Origin: Burkholderia stabilis
GTDB taxonomy: Bacteria > Pseudomonadota > Gammaproteobacteria > Burkholderiales > Burkholderiaceae
Length of the DNA stretch: 64,000 nucleotides
Assembly: GCF_001742165.1 (NCBI RefSeq)
Contig: NZ_CP016442.1
Span: forward strand, 1,984,001 to 2,048,000
Reading direction: 5' to 3'
The notes under the pieces were generated by a model, which was not told the DNA's origin, made no database searches, and saw only the letters and a program-made list of their open reading frames with translations. Below, one piece after another: positions 10,115 to 19,608 of this stretch (the first letter of the stretch is position 1; the number at the start of each line of letters is the position of its first letter). The position numbers and the translations under genes were made by a program.

Positions 10115-10765
10115 TTACGGACGGCTGCCGGTCGGGAACGGCCATGCCGCTGCCGGGTTGAGCGCGGTCTTCACGCCCGATGCCGGCGCAACCGATGCGG
10201 TCGACGCGGTCGTTGCCGGTGCAGCCTTCTTCACGACGGCCTTCTTCGGAGCAGCAGCCTTCTTCGCCGGTGCGGCAGCCTTCTTCGCAGGGGCAGCCTT
10301 CTTGGCGGGCGCAGCCTTCTTCGCAGCAGCCTTCTTCGCAGGCGCAGCCTTCTTGGCAGCAGCCTTCTTCGCAGGCGCGGCCTTCTTCGCAGCAGCCTTC
10401 TTCGCCGGTGCGGCCTTCTTCGCAGCAACCTTCTTCACTGCGACTTTCTTGGCTGCAACCTTCTTCGCAGCGGCCTTCTTGGCCGGCGCTGCCTTCTTCG
10501 CAGCAACCTTCTTCACCGCGACTTTCTTCGCTGCGACCTTCTTGGCTGCAACCTTCTTCGTTGCGACCTTCTTTGCCGCGACCTTCTTCGCAGCGGCCTT
10601 CTTCGCCGGTGCTGCCTTCTTCGCGGCAACCTTCTTCACCGCGACCTTCTTCGCAGCAACCTTCTTCACAGCAGCGGCCTTCTTCGCCGGAGCTGCAGCC
10701 TTCTTCGCAACGGTCTTCTTGGCAGCAACCTTCTTAGCAGCCGGTTTTTTCTTGGCGGTAGCCAT
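10115..10765 (-). CDS. Histone H1-like lysine/alanine-rich protein
   Basis: 216-residue, extremely basic protein made of more than 25 imperfect repeats of KKVAAKK, KKAAPAKKAA and KKVAVKK type from residue 5 to about 180. A short neutral tail ending AAAWPFPTGSRP follows. It resembles bacterial H1-like proteins (AlgP, HctB, BpH1), which bind DNA without sequence specificity. The repeats make length variation between strains likely. A good ribosome site (GAAGGAGA) precedes the ATG. The repetitive DNA gives long false reading frames in other frames. Confidence 0.9.
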   Translation of the reverse strand: MATAKKKPAAKKVAAKKTVAKKAAAPAKKAAAVKKVAAKKVAVKKVAAKKAAPAKKAAAKKVAAKKVATKKVAAKKVAAKKVAVKKVAAKKAAPAKKAAAKKVAAKKVAVKKVAAKKAAPAKKAAAKKAAPAKKAAAKKAAPAKKAAAKKAAPAKKAAPAKKAAAPAKKAAAPKKAVVKKAAPATTASTASVAPASGVKTALNPAAAWPFPTGSRP

Positions 10766-10793
10766 GTTGTTCTCCTTCAGGTTCAGATGAGAG

Positions 10794-11202
10794 TCAGTTC
10801 AAACTACACCCTTCGTCAAAACCCGCTTCCCGCGGACGCTGTTCAGGACGTGCGCTTCGAAGCGGGCTATTCATCGGCGTACGCGGATACTGCGCGCTTA
10901 CGCTAATGAATACGGTATGGCGCGCGTGACCACCCGGCCTCGCGCGCCAAATCAAGTCGGTAGCCGGCGCACCCCGCGCCGCTACCCCTAATCGCTTGAT
11001 AAAGCGGATCGCCACACGGCCGTCCGCTTTTTCCGGAGGGAAGTTTGCCCATCCCACTGAAGGGTTCGCAAAGTGCCTGTCGTATCGTTGGGCCGTTAAG
11101 GCACCGGGCATGCTTTGCATCAGGCGTTCTTGCTCCTAAACCTTGGGCCGGGGCCGAGAGGCCGCCGGCTGCTCCATCGTGTAACGGGTTCGCTGCTGCG
11201 GG
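10794..11202. other. Intergenic region without a recognised gene
   Basis: 409 bp between the H1-like gene and nrdB, both read leftwards. A 108-codon open frame on the minus strand has no family resemblance or convincing ribosome site. It should hold the H1-like promoter and the nrdB terminator; I could not assign either. A small RNA is possible, with no positive evidence. Confidence 0.4.
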
Positions 11203-12414
11203 TTATTCCCAGGACAGCGCGCCCCCCGTCTGATACTCGATCACACGCGTCTCGAAGAAGTTGCGCTCCTTCTTCAGGTCGATCATCTCGCTCATCCACG
11301 GGAACGGGTTTTCCTCGTTCGGGTACAGCGGATCGAGGCCGATCTGCTGGCAACGGCGGTTGCTGATGAAGCGCAGATAGCTCTTGAACATCGACGCGTT
11401 CAAACCCAGCACGCCGCGCGGCATCGTGTCCTCGGCGTAGCGGTATTCGAGTTCGACAGCCTGCTTGAACAGCTCGCGGATCTCGGCGCGGAATTCCGCG
11501 GTCCAGAGATGCGGATTCTCGAGCTTGATCTGGTTGATCAGGTCGATGCCGAAGTTGCAGTGCATCGACTCGTCGCGCAGGATGTACTGATATTGCTCTG
11601 CAGCACCCGTCATCTTGTTCTGGCGGCCGAGCGCGAGGATCTGCGTGAACCCGACATAGAAGAACAGGCCTTCCATGATGCAGGCGAACACGATCAGCGA
11701 CTTCAGCAGCTTCTGATCCGCTTCGAGCGTGCCGGTCTTGAAGGCCGGATCCGTCAGCGTGTGAATGAACGGGATCAGGAATTCGTCCTTCGCGCGGATC
11801 GACGTGACCTCGTGGTACGCGTTGAAGATCTCGCCTTCGTCGAGACCGAGCGATTCGACAATATATTGGTACGCGTGCGTGTGGATCGCTTCTTCGAACG
11901 CCTGGCGCAGCAGGAACTGCCGGCACTCGGGCGCCGTGATGTGGCGGTACGTGCCGAGCACGATGTTGTTCGCCGCGAGCGAATCGGCCGTTACGAAGAA
12001 ACCGAGGTTGCGCTTCACGATGCGGCGCTCGTCCTCGGTCAGACCGTTCGGGTCCTTCCACAGTGCGATGTCGCGGGACATGTTGATTTCCTGCGGCATC
12101 CAGTGGTTCGCGCAACCGGCCAGATACTTTTCCCACGCCCACTTGTACTTGAACGGCACCAGCTGATTGACGTCAGTCTGGCCGTTGATGATGCGCTTGT
12201 CGGCGACATTGACCCGCGCTTCGGAACCGCCGGCGGGAACAGCCGATGCTTGCGGCGGCACCGCAAGATCGCCTTCGAAAATGTCACGGACCTGATGGGC
12301 GGCAGGCGACGCAGCCTGCATTCCGACAGCCACTCCTGCGGGGGCGCGCATCGCATTGTGCTGCGCTCCGCTCGCGGGAGTTACGGCAGTCTTCTCGTCA
12401 TCCCAGTTGAGCAT
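11203..12414 (-). CDS. nrdB: Ribonucleoside-diphosphate reductase beta subunit
   Basis: Small subunit of class Ia ribonucleotide reductase; it holds the di-iron centre and tyrosyl radical that start catalysis in NrdA. The 403-residue protein has a variable Ala-rich extension (about residues 1-75), then the ferritin-like four-helix core. Likely iron-ligand segments include [12 protein letters not shown] and [12 protein letters not shown]. The C-terminal tail [19 protein letters not shown] is the part that docks on NrdA. It lies downstream of nrdA on the same strand but 363 bp away, so it may have its own promoter as well. Confidence 0.97.
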   Translation of the reverse strand: MLNWDDEKTAVTPASGAQHNAMRAPAGVAVGMQAASPAAHQVRDIFEGDLAVPPQASAVPAGGSEARVNVADKRIINGQTDVNQLVPFKYKWAWEKYLAGCANHWMPQEINMSRDIALWKDPNGLTEDERRIVKRNLGFFVTADSLAANNIVLGTYRHITAPECRQFLLRQAFEEAIHTHAYQYIVESLGLDEGEIFNAYHEVTSIRAKDEFLIPFIHTLTDPAFKTGTLEADQKLLKSLIVFACIMEGLFFYVGFTQILALGRQNKMTGAAEQYQYILRDESMHCNFGIDLINQIKLENPHLWTAEFRAEIRELFKQAVELEYRYAEDTMPRGVLGLNASMFKSYLRFISNRRCQQIGLDPLYPNEENPFPWMSEMIDLKKERNFFETRVIEYQTGGALSWE

Positions 12415-12777
12415 AAATTCTCACCATCAATTTAGAACGGTTTGTACCATCTTTTCCTGAGCGATAAAAGGGTTCGCTCACGAAAAATCCTTTTTTCGAT
12501 TCGCGTTGCGACCTCGATACAACACTTTGAGCAACGCATCGTCGTTCATGCAGAGCGCGACGTGTGTCGCGCGTGTATCGCGAGGTGCGCTCGACGCATC
12601 GAACGCTGATCGAAACGCGACGTCGTCGGGGATGTTTCGATCGCTTGTCACTGCCTGCAACGCAGGTGCCGCGTTACAGATTCCTTATCATTTTTTTAGT
12701 TGAGAGCGGCGCACACTTCAACCTCGATCGGTCGTCGTGCGCGCCGCCCGGCACATCTTCAGGTCAGGCGCGCTGCG
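12415..12777. other. nrdA-nrdB intergenic region
   Basis: 363 bp, unusually long for an nrdAB pair. It holds a small AT-rich inverted repeat (CGAAAAATCCTTTTTTCG, 12481-12498) but no NrdR box that I can see. A 60-codon frame on the minus strand is not convincing as a gene. Probably carries an nrdB promoter or leader. Confidence 0.4.
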
Positions 12778-15700
12778 TTACTGGCACGCTTCGCACTCGT
12801 CGAAGCCCGGATCGCCCGGACGCATCGTGCACACCGGACCGTCCGCTTCGACCGGCGCGAGTGCCGGTGCTGCGTTGATCGCACCCGACGACGCATCGCC
12901 GCCCGCTGCGCCGAAGCCGCCTGCTGCGCCTTGCGCGCCGCCGCTGCTCGAACCGCCGCTGCCTGCGCCGCCGGTCGGCACTGCGTTCAGCGCGCCGTGT
13001 GCGACCGTCGACTTCTCGACGTGCGTCGCCGCCATCGTGCGGAGGTAGTAGGTCGTCTTCAGGCCGCGCAGCCATGCGAGCTTGTAGACCTCGTCGAGCT
13101 TCTTGCCCGACGCGCCGCCCATGTAGATGTTCAGCGACTGCGCCTGGTCGATCCATTTCTGGCGACGCGATGCCGCCTCGACCAGCCACGTCGGGTCGAC
13201 TTCGAACGCGGTCGCGTAGATCGCGCGCAGGTCGGCCGGGATGCGGTCGATGCGCGACAGCATGCCGTCGAAGTACTTCAGGTCGGCGACCATCACTTCG
13301 TCCCACAGGCCGCGTTCCTTCAGGTCGCGAACGAGGTACTCGTTCACCACCGTGAATTCGCCCGACAGGTTCGACTTCACGTACAGGTTCTGGAAGGTCG
13401 GCTCGATGCACGCCGACACGCCGATGATGTTCGAGATCGTCGCCGTCGGCGCGATCGCGACGCAGTTCGAGTTGCGCATGCCGTGCGCGGCGATCCGCGA
13501 ACGCAGTGTCGTCCAGTCAAGCGACTCGGACGTGTCGACCTCGACGTAGCCGCCGCGCGCTTCGGCCAGCAGCTTCAGCGTGTCCTGCGGGAGGATGCCG
13601 CGATCCCACAGCGAGCCGCGGTAGCTCGAGTAGCGGCCGCGCTCTTCGGCCAGTTCGGTCGACGCGTGGTACGCGTAGTAGCAGACCGCTTCCATCGAAC
13701 GATCGGCGAACTCGACGGCCTCGGTCGACGCGTACGGCGTGCGCAGCAGGTGCAGGCAGTCCTGGAAGCCCATGATGCCCATGCCGACCGGGCGGTGCTT
13801 CAGGTTCGAGTTACGCGCCTTCGGCACCGCGTAGTAGTTGATGTCGATCACGTTGTCGAGCATGCGCATCGCGACGCTGATCGTGCGCTTCAGCTTGTCG
13901 TGGTCGAGCGCGTAGCTGCCGTCGGCCTGCTTGACCAGGTGGGCGACGAGGTTCACCGAGCCGAGGTTGCACACCGCGATTTCGGTGTCGCTCGTGTTCA
14001 GCGTGATTTCCGTGCACAGGTTCGACGAGTGGACGACGCCGACGTGCTGCTGCGGCGAGCGCACGTTGCACGGATCCTTGAACGTGATCCACGGGTGGCC
14101 CGTCTCGAACAGCATGCCGAGCATCTTGCGCCAGAGCTGCGCCGCCGGGATCTTCTTGAACAGCTTGATCTCGCCGCGCGCGACCTTCTCTTCGTAAGCC
14201 GTGTAAGCCTTCTCGAAATCGGCGCCGAACTTGTCGTGCAGGTCCGGGCAGGTCGACGGCGAGAACAGCGTCCAGTCGGCGCCTTCCATCACGCGCTTCA
14301 TGAACAGGTCGGGAATCCAGTTCGCCGTGTTCATGTCGTGCGTCCGGCGGCGATCGTCGCCCGTGTTCTTGCGCAGCTCGAGGAATTCTTCGATGTCGAG
14401 GTGCCAGGATTCGAGGTACGCGCAGACCGCGCCCTTGCGCTTGCCGCCCTGGTTGACCGCGACGGCCGTGTCGTTCACGACCTTCAGGAACGGGACCACG
14501 CCTTGCGACTTGCCGTTCGTGCCCTTGATATGCGAGCCGAGTGCACGCACGCGCGTCCAGTCGTTGCCGAGACCGCCGGCGAACTTCGACAGCAGCGCGT
14601 TTTCCTTCAGCGCTTCATAGATGCCGTCGAGATCGTCCGCGACCGTCGTCAGGTAGCACGACGACAGCTGCGAGCGGTGCGTGCCCGAGTTGAACAGCGT
14701 CGGCGTCGAGCTCATGAAGTCGAAGCTCGACAGCACGTTGTAGAACTCGATCGCGCGCGTTTCGCGGTCGATCTCGTTCAGCGACAGGCCCATCGCGACG
14801 CGCATGAAGAATGCCTGCGGCATTTCGATGCGGGCGCCCTCGACGTGCAGGAAGTAGCGGTCGTACAGGGTCTGCAGGCCGAGGTAGCCGAACTGCAGGT
14901 CGCGGTTCGCGTCGAGCGCTTCGCCGAGACGCTTCAGGTCGAACTGCAGCAGCTTGTCGTCGAGCAGGCCGGCGTCGACGCCGCGCTTCAGGAACTGCGG
15001 GAAGTATTCCGCGTAACGGGCCGACATCTCGGACTGCACCACTTCCTCGCCGAGAATCTCGCGACGGATCGTGTGCAGCAGGATGCGGGCCGTGACCTGG
15101 CTGTATGCCGGGTCCTTCTCGATCATCGTGCGAGCAGCGAGGATCGCCGAGTCGTAGACCTGGCTCATCGGCACGCCGTCGTACAGGTTCTTCACCGTCT
15201 CCGCGACGATCGGGTCAGGGTTAACCGCAGCGCCGAGGCCGTCGCATGCCGACACGATCAGTGCGCGCAGCGCGTTCAGGTCGAGCGGGCGCGTCACGCC
15301 GTTGTCGACGACGTTGATGCCGGTGTTCGACTCGCCGCCTGCAACCGCCGCTTCCTCGCCTGCATTTTGGCGTTCGAGGTGGCGCTTCTCGCGATACAGC
15401 ACGTACGCACGCGCGACGTTGTGTTCGCCGCCGCGCATCAGCGCGAGTTCGACCTGGTCCTGGATGTCTTCGATATGGAACGTTCCGCCGTTCGGGCGGC
15501 TACGCACGAGCGCGCGCACGACGTTGTGCGTCAGTTGCTCGACGAGTTCGCGTACGCGCGCCGATGCCGCGCCCTGCCCGCCATTGACGGCCAGGAAAGC
15601 CTTGGTCACCGCGATCGCGATCTTCGAAGGCTCGAACGACACCACGCTGCCGTTGCGGCGGATCACCTTGTAGTCGGCGAACGTGGCTTGCGGCGCGAGC

Positions 15701-15783
15701 GCCTGCGCGCCCTGTTCGGTCCCGCCGAGCGGACGGCTCGAGGCGCTCTCGTACTGGGACGTCGCGTTGTCGGTGGTTTGCAT
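12778..15783 (-). CDS. nrdA: Ribonucleoside-diphosphate reductase alpha subunit
   Basis: Large catalytic subunit of class Ia ribonucleotide reductase, making dNDPs from NDPs. The 1001-residue protein opens with an ATP-cone regulatory domain (about residues 25-125, YKVIRRNGSVVSFEPSKIAI), which mediates dATP inhibition. The ten-stranded barrel follows, with cysteine segments SQLSSCYLTTV and HSSNLCTEITLN. The C-terminal redox pair is in the final CEACQ. The ATG at 15783 is preferred because AGGAG lies 7 bp upstream of it; the frame is open 43 codons further but without family resemblance. Upstream NrdR boxes indicate repression by NrdR. Confidence 0.97.
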   Translation of the reverse strand: MQTTDNATSQYESASSRPLGGTEQGAQALAPQATFADYKVIRRNGSVVSFEPSKIAIAVTKAFLAVNGGQGAASARVRELVEQLTHNVVRALVRSRPNGGTFHIEDIQDQVELALMRGGEHNVARAYVLYREKRHLERQNAGEEAAVAGGESNTGINVVDNGVTRPLDLNALRALIVSACDGLGAAVNPDPIVAETVKNLYDGVPMSQVYDSAILAARTMIEKDPAYSQVTARILLHTIRREILGEEVVQSEMSARYAEYFPQFLKRGVDAGLLDDKLLQFDLKRLGEALDANRDLQFGYLGLQTLYDRYFLHVEGARIEMPQAFFMRVAMGLSLNEIDRETRAIEFYNVLSSFDFMSSTPTLFNSGTHRSQLSSCYLTTVADDLDGIYEALKENALLSKFAGGLGNDWTRVRALGSHIKGTNGKSQGVVPFLKVVNDTAVAVNQGGKRKGAVCAYLESWHLDIEEFLELRKNTGDDRRRTHDMNTANWIPDLFMKRVMEGADWTLFSPSTCPDLHDKFGADFEKAYTAYEEKVARGEIKLFKKIPAAQLWRKMLGMLFETGHPWITFKDPCNVRSPQQHVGVVHSSNLCTEITLNTSDTEIAVCNLGSVNLVAHLVKQADGSYALDHDKLKRTISVAMRMLDNVIDINYYAVPKARNSNLKHRPVGMGIMGFQDCLHLLRTPYASTEAVEFADRSMEAVCYYAYHASTELAEERGRYSSYRGSLWDRGILPQDTLKLLAEARGGYVEVDTSESLDWTTLRSRIAAHGMRNSNCVAIAPTATISNIIGVSACIEPTFQNLYVKSNLSGEFTVVNEYLVRDLKERGLWDEVMVADLKYFDGMLSRIDRIPADLRAIYATAFEVDPTWLVEAASRRQKWIDQAQSLNIYMGGASGKKLDEVYKLAWLRGLKTTYYLRTMAATHVEKSTVAHGALNAVPTGGAGSGGSSSGGAQGAAGGFGAAGGDASSGAINAAPALAPVEADGPVCTMRPGDPGFDECEACQ

Positions 15784-16070
15784 GTGCAAAGCTCCTGGTG
15801 TTGGATGGTGCGGAGAGAACCGCGGATTAAAACGAACGCTGCGCAACACGGTGCGCGAGCGGTAAGAGGCGAGCGATACGTCGGGGGAGCCGGTTCGGCC
15901 GATGCGCGACAACCGATCCGGTCGTGTGCTTCGTCATGTGTACCCTGCCCCGTCGAAGTTCGCTGCGCTGATCGCGACGCCTGGACCGCCCGGCCTGACG
16001 CGCCGCCCTGAGAACCCTGTCCGCCGGCGTTGCCCGCCGGCCGGTGCCGCTCGGGTTTCCCCTGCGACAC

Positions 16071-16086
16071 ACACTATATCTAGTGC
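16071..16086 (-). promoter_or_regulatory. NrdR box 1 upstream of nrdA
   Basis: The sequence ACACTATATCTAGTGC matches the NrdR consensus acaCwAtATaTwGtgt. It lies downstream of the predicted transcription start, in the leader, and exactly 31 bp (three helical turns) from box 2, the usual geometry for NrdR. Confidence 0.85.
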
Positions 16087-16101
16087 AGAACCGCTCAACT
16101 G

Positions 16102-16117
16102 GCACCAAGTATAGTGG
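16102..16117 (-). promoter_or_regulatory. NrdR box 2 overlapping the nrdA -10 element
   Basis: GCACCAAGTATAGTGG, a good but imperfect NrdR box, 31 bp from box 1 start to start. It covers the predicted -10 hexamer at 16108-16113, so bound NrdR would block RNA polymerase. Confidence 0.8.
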
Positions 16118-16135
16118 ACATTCGGACGAGGTCAA
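16108..16135 (-). promoter_or_regulatory. Sigma-70 promoter of nrdA
   Basis: On the minus strand TTGACC (-35, 16130-16135), a 16-bp spacer, and TATACT (-10, 16108-16113). The start point would fall near 16100, giving a leader of about 320 nt before the nrdA ATG. Confidence 0.75.
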
Positions 16136-16245
16136 AACGGATAATTTGCGCTGAAGGTATTGACATCACCCCCGCCTCCCGGAGGGGCAGACGTGACAAG
16201 GCATTGGTCGGAAAAAAAAATTTCTCCGGTTCAAAAACCCCGCGA

Positions 16246-16836
16246 TCAGTGCTGACGGAAAGGAAAGTATTCGGCGGAAAAACCGGCATCGCTCGCAAAG
16301 CGTTGCCAATCGAAGTGCGGGCCCGGGTCGGTCTTGCGGCCCGGCGCGACGTCGGAATGCCCCGCGAACGCGTCGACCGGATAGCGCGTGGCGAGCGCGC
16401 GGGTGAGCGCCGCGAGCATCGCGTATTGCGCGTCGTCGAATGGCACGTCGTCCGCGCCTTCGAGCTCGATGCCGATCGAGAAGTCATTGCAACGCGGCCG
16501 ACCGAAGAACTCGGACGAGCCCGCGTGCCACGCGCGCTCGTCGCACGACACGAACTGCACGAGCTCGCCGCCGCGGCGGATCAGGAAGTGCGCGGACACG
16601 CGCACGCCGCGCAGGTGGCTCTGGTAATAGGGGTGCGCATCGCAGTCGAGGCGATTCAGGAACAACGCCTCGATCGCGTCGCCGCCGAATTCGCCGGGCG
16701 GCAGGCTGATGTTGTGGACGACCACGAGCGTCGGCACCGCACCCGCGGGCCGCGCCTCGAAGTTCGGCGACGGCGCATGGCGCGCTTCGCGCACCCAGCC
16801 GTTCGCGTCGACCGACAGCAGCGGCGCGTCGCTCAT
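16246..16836 (-). CDS. ampD: 1,6-anhydro-N-acetylmuramyl-L-alanine amidase
   Basis: Cytoplasmic zinc amidase that removes the peptide from anhydro-muropeptides during cell-wall recycling; loss of AmpD derepresses AmpC-type beta-lactamases where AmpR is present. The 196-residue protein has zinc-ligand regions VVVHNISLPPGEFGG and the C-terminal FAGHSDVAPGRKTDPGPHFDW, the AmpD-specific KTDPG signature. The ATG at 16836 overlaps the stop of the upstream gene by 4 bp, so the two are translationally coupled. No beta-lactamase or ampR is seen in this window. Confidence 0.95.
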   Translation of the reverse strand: MSDAPLLSVDANGWVREARHAPSPNFEARPAGAVPTLVVVHNISLPPGEFGGDAIEALFLNRLDCDAHPYYQSHLRGVRVSAHFLIRRGGELVQFVSCDERAWHAGSSEFFGRPRCNDFSIGIELEGADDVPFDDAQYAMLAALTRALATRYPVDAFAGHSDVAPGRKTDPGPHFDWQRFASDAGFSAEYFPFRQH

Positions 16837-17150
16837 CGCGCGTCTTGACCGCTCGCGCGCGCGGCGTGGCGCTGGGCGTGCTCGGCGCTGCAGAAGTAAT
16901 CGCCGCCTGCTGCAATAGCGTCGCCCTTCGGCGCATGCACGCCGCATTCAGCGCAGCGCACCATCGGCTCGGGCAACGACCGCGTGTCGCCGTTCGGGCG
17001 CGCTGCGCCAGCGCCGCCGGTGCCGGCCGCGCCGTCGTAACCCGCGCCGCGGCCGGTGCGCGCCTGCGCGTGTTCCTGGGCCTGGCGCAGCTTGCGCGCG
17101 ATCCACGAGCCCGCGAAGAAGAGAAGAATCAGGAGAAGAATCTGTCGCAT
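16833..17150 (-). CDS. PP0621-family small membrane-anchored protein
   Basis: 105 residues: a short N-terminal hydrophobic helix (QILLLILLFFAGSWIA), a glycine/alanine-rich linker, and a C-terminal zinc-binding motif (RCAECGVHAPKGD with YFCSAEHAQRH). Proteins of this type accompany ampD in many beta-proteobacteria. Function unknown. Overlaps ampD by 4 bp; the upstream ccsA-like gene ends 13 bp before it, suggesting a three-gene operon. Confidence 0.85.
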   Translation of the reverse strand: MRQILLLILLFFAGSWIARKLRQAQEHAQARTGRGAGYDGAAGTGGAGAARPNGDTRSLPEPMVRCAECGVHAPKGDAIAAGGDYFCSAEHAQRHAARASGQDAR

Positions 17151-17163
17151 CGGAAACCTGCGT

Positions 17164-18057
17164 TCAAACCACGGAACGGTGCAGCAGCACCTCGAAAACG
17201 AACCGGCTGCCGACATACGCGAGCAGCAGCGCGGCGAACGACACGAGCACCCAGCGCGCGGCGCCGCGCCCGCGCCAGCCCGATGTCTTGCGGGCGACCA
17301 GCAGGCCGCCGAACATCAGCCACGACAGGATCGCGAACACGGTCTTGTGATCGAGCCGCAACGCGCGCGCATCGACCTGCTCGCTGAACAGGATGCCCGA
17401 CGCGAGCGTCAGCGTGAGCAGCACGAAACCGGCGCCGATCAGGCGGAACAGCAGCTTCTCGAGCGTGAGCAGCGGCGGCAGCGTTTCGAGCCAGCTCGCG
17501 ATCCAGCCCGTCGAACCGTCGCGCCCGCCGCTGCGCAGCGACTGCAGGCGCCGCTCGACCATCAGCATCAGGATCGCGTGCAGCGCCGCGATCGCGAACA
17601 GGCCGTACGCGATGTTCGCGATCAGGAAATGCAGTTTGAACAGCGGCGCTGCGGCATAAGGAAGCACCCGCACGCCGCCGAACACGAGCGGCAGCAGCGA
17701 CGCGCCGCACGCGAGCGGCAGCACGAGCAGGCGCAGGCTGTCGAGCGGGAAGAAAAAGCTCTCGATCCAGTAGATGCCGGCGCCGAGCCAGAACATCGCG
17801 GACAGCGCGAACGCGAAGCCGAACACCATCGAGTCGTTCGGAAAGATCGTCATGTGGAGCAGTACGCCGTGCGCGACGAGCGCGGCGAACAGCAGCGCGC
17901 GGCCGGCCCCGCTCATCCCGGACGCGGCGGACGCGGGAACCGGCACGGCCGGCACGCTCGCGACGAGCGGCGTCGCGCCCTGGCGGTGCGTGCGCCAGCC
18001 TGCGACGGCGAGGCCGCCGTACAGGAATGCGGTGAGGGCATACAGTACAATATCCAT
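17164..18057 (-). CDS. Inner membrane cytochrome c assembly-like protein (YpjD family)
   Basis: 297-residue integral membrane protein with about eight hydrophobic helices, the CcsA/CcmC-like fold. MDIVLYALTAFLYGGLAVAG opens the first helix. The conserved region HFLIANIAYGLFAIAALHA carries potential haem-binding histidines. E. coli YpjD, next to ffh, is the reference; here too it is divergent from ffh, which starts 89 bp away. Haem handling is inferred from the fold, not shown. Confidence 0.88.
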   Translation of the reverse strand: MDIVLYALTAFLYGGLAVAGWRTHRQGATPLVASVPAVPVPASAASGMSGAGRALLFAALVAHGVLLHMTIFPNDSMVFGFAFALSAMFWLGAGIYWIESFFFPLDSLRLLVLPLACGASLLPLVFGGVRVLPYAAAPLFKLHFLIANIAYGLFAIAALHAILMLMVERRLQSLRSGGRDGSTGWIASWLETLPPLLTLEKLLFRLIGAGFVLLTLTLASGILFSEQVDARALRLDHKTVFAILSWLMFGGLLVARKTSGWRGRGAARWVLVSFAALLLAYVGSRFVFEVLLHRSVV

Positions 18058-18146
18058 GTTCGAAGTTTACACTAGGCCCCCTTCCCGCGACGGCTCCCTT
18101 TGTTCGGTTCCGCTGCGCCTTCGGGCCCCACTGTCCATCGCTCCCC

Positions 18147-19514
18147 ATGCTCGACAATCTCACTCAACGGATGGCCCGCGTCGTCAAGACGCTGCGCGGC
18201 GAGGCCCGGCTCACCGAGGCGAACACGCAGGAGATGCTCCGCGAGGTGCGTCTCGCGCTGCTCGAGGCCGACGTCTCGCTGCCGGTCGTCCGCGAATTCA
18301 TCGCCAAGGTCAAGGAAAAGGCGCTCGGCGAAGAAGTGATCAGCAGCCTGTCGCCGGGTCAGGCGCTCGTCGGCGTGGTCCAGAAGGAACTGACCGCCGT
18401 GATCGGCGGCGACTACGAAGGCAAGGCCGCCGAGCTGAACCTCGCGGTCACGCCGCCCGCCGTGATCCTGATGGCCGGCCTGCAGGGCGCCGGCAAGACG
18501 ACGACCGCCGGCAAGCTCGCGAAGCTGCTGCGCGAGAAGTACAAGAAGAAGGTGCTGACCGTGTCGTGCGACGTGTATCGCCCGGCCGCGATCATGCAGC
18601 TGAAAACGGTGAGCGAACAGGTCGGCGCCGATTTCTTCCCGTCCACGCCGGACCAGAAGCCGGTCGACATCGCGATCGCCGCCGTCGACTGGGCGAAGCG
18701 CCACTATCATGACGTGCTGATCGTCGATACGGCCGGCCGCCTCGGCATCGACGAGGCGATGATGCAGGAAATCGCCGCGCTGCACGGCACGCTGAAGCCG
18801 GCCGAAACGCTGTTCGTCGTCGACGCGATGCTCGGCCAGGATGCGGTCAACACCGCGAAGGCGTTCAACGACACGCTGCCGCTCACGGGCGTCGTGCTGA
18901 CCAAGCTCGACGGCGATTCGCGCGGCGGCGCCGCGCTGTCGGTGCGTCACATCACGGGCAAGCCGATCAAGTTCGTCGGCGTCGCCGAGAAGCTCGACGG
19001 CCTCGAGGTGTTCCACCCCGACCGGATGGCGAACCGAATCCTCGGCATGGGCGACATCCTCGCGCTCGTCGAGGAGGCGCAGCGCGGCGTCGACGTGCAG
19101 GCTGCGCAAAAGCTCGCCGACAAGGTCAAGAAAGGCGGCGATTTCGACCTGAACGATTTCCGCGCGCAGATCTCGCAGATGAAGAACATGGGCGGCCTGT
19201 CGTCGCTGATGGACAAGCTGCCCGCGCAATTCCAGCAGGCGGCCGCCGGCGCCGACATGGGCCAGGCCGAGAAGTCGATCCGCCGGATGGAAGGCATCAT
19301 CAGCTCGATGACGCCCGCCGAGCGCGCGAAACCCGAGATCATCAAGGCGACGCGCAAGCGCCGCATTGCAGCCGGCGCGGGCGTGCCGGTGCAGGAAGTC
19401 AACCGGATGCTGAACCAGTACGACCAGATGCGTACGATGATGAAGAAGCTGAAGGGCGGCAACATGCAGAAAATGATGCGCGGCCTGAAGGGCATGATGC
19501 CCGGCATGCGCTGA
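18147..19514 (+). CDS. ffh: Signal recognition particle protein Ffh
   Basis: GTPase that, with 4.5S RNA, delivers nascent inner-membrane proteins to FtsY. The 455-residue protein has the N domain (1-90), the G domain with GLQGAGKTTTAGKLAK (G1), DTAGRLGID (G3) and TKLDGDSRGG (G4 region), and a methionine-rich M domain from about residue 300 ending KGMMPGMR, which binds signal sequences and RNA. Length and order are standard. Confidence 0.98.
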   Translation: MLDNLTQRMARVVKTLRGEARLTEANTQEMLREVRLALLEADVSLPVVREFIAKVKEKALGEEVISSLSPGQALVGVVQKELTAVIGGDYEGKAAELNLAVTPPAVILMAGLQGAGKTTTAGKLAKLLREKYKKKVLTVSCDVYRPAAIMQLKTVSEQVGADFFPSTPDQKPVDIAIAAVDWAKRHYHDVLIVDTAGRLGIDEAMMQEIAALHGTLKPAETLFVVDAMLGQDAVNTAKAFNDTLPLTGVVLTKLDGDSRGGAALSVRHITGKPIKFVGVAEKLDGLEVFHPDRMANRILGMGDILALVEEAQRGVDVQAAQKLADKVKKGGDFDLNDFRAQISQMKNMGGLSSLMDKLPAQFQQAAAGADMGQAEKSIRRMEGIISSMTPAERAKPEIIKATRKRRIAAGAGVPVQEVNRMLNQYDQMRTMMKKLKGGNMQKMMRGLKGMMPGMR

Positions 19515-19608
19515 TTTTGCCCGTCGGCCGGCGCGCGGGTTTTTGCTGTAGCGCGCGCCGTCCGTTCTGCTTCATTCTTATTTGTATACCGACTGCCCGC
19601 CAGAACAC

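Noticed and set aside
10200..10750. Regular short repeats that might be a CRISPR array
   Set aside because: The repeats are in-frame coding units of 9-30 bp with no unique spacers; no cas genes are present.
10083..10790. Phe/Ala-rich plus-strand frame opposite the H1-like gene, resembling a membrane protein
   Set aside because: It is the complement of AAG/GCC lysine-alanine repeats; the basic protein has a proper ribosome site and terminator.
10794..11120. 108-codon frame on the minus strand between the H1-like gene and nrdB
   Set aside because: No ribosome site, no recognisable domain, composition like other non-coding frames.
12478..12660. 60-codon frame in the nrdA-nrdB gap
   Set aside because: Poor start context and no family resemblance; not enough for a gene call.
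12700..16011. A 1103-codon open frame on the plus strand opposite nrdA
   Set aside because: Antisense shadow produced by high-GC codon use; composition is Arg/Ala/Val-rich without domain content, while the opposite strand encodes a clear NrdA.
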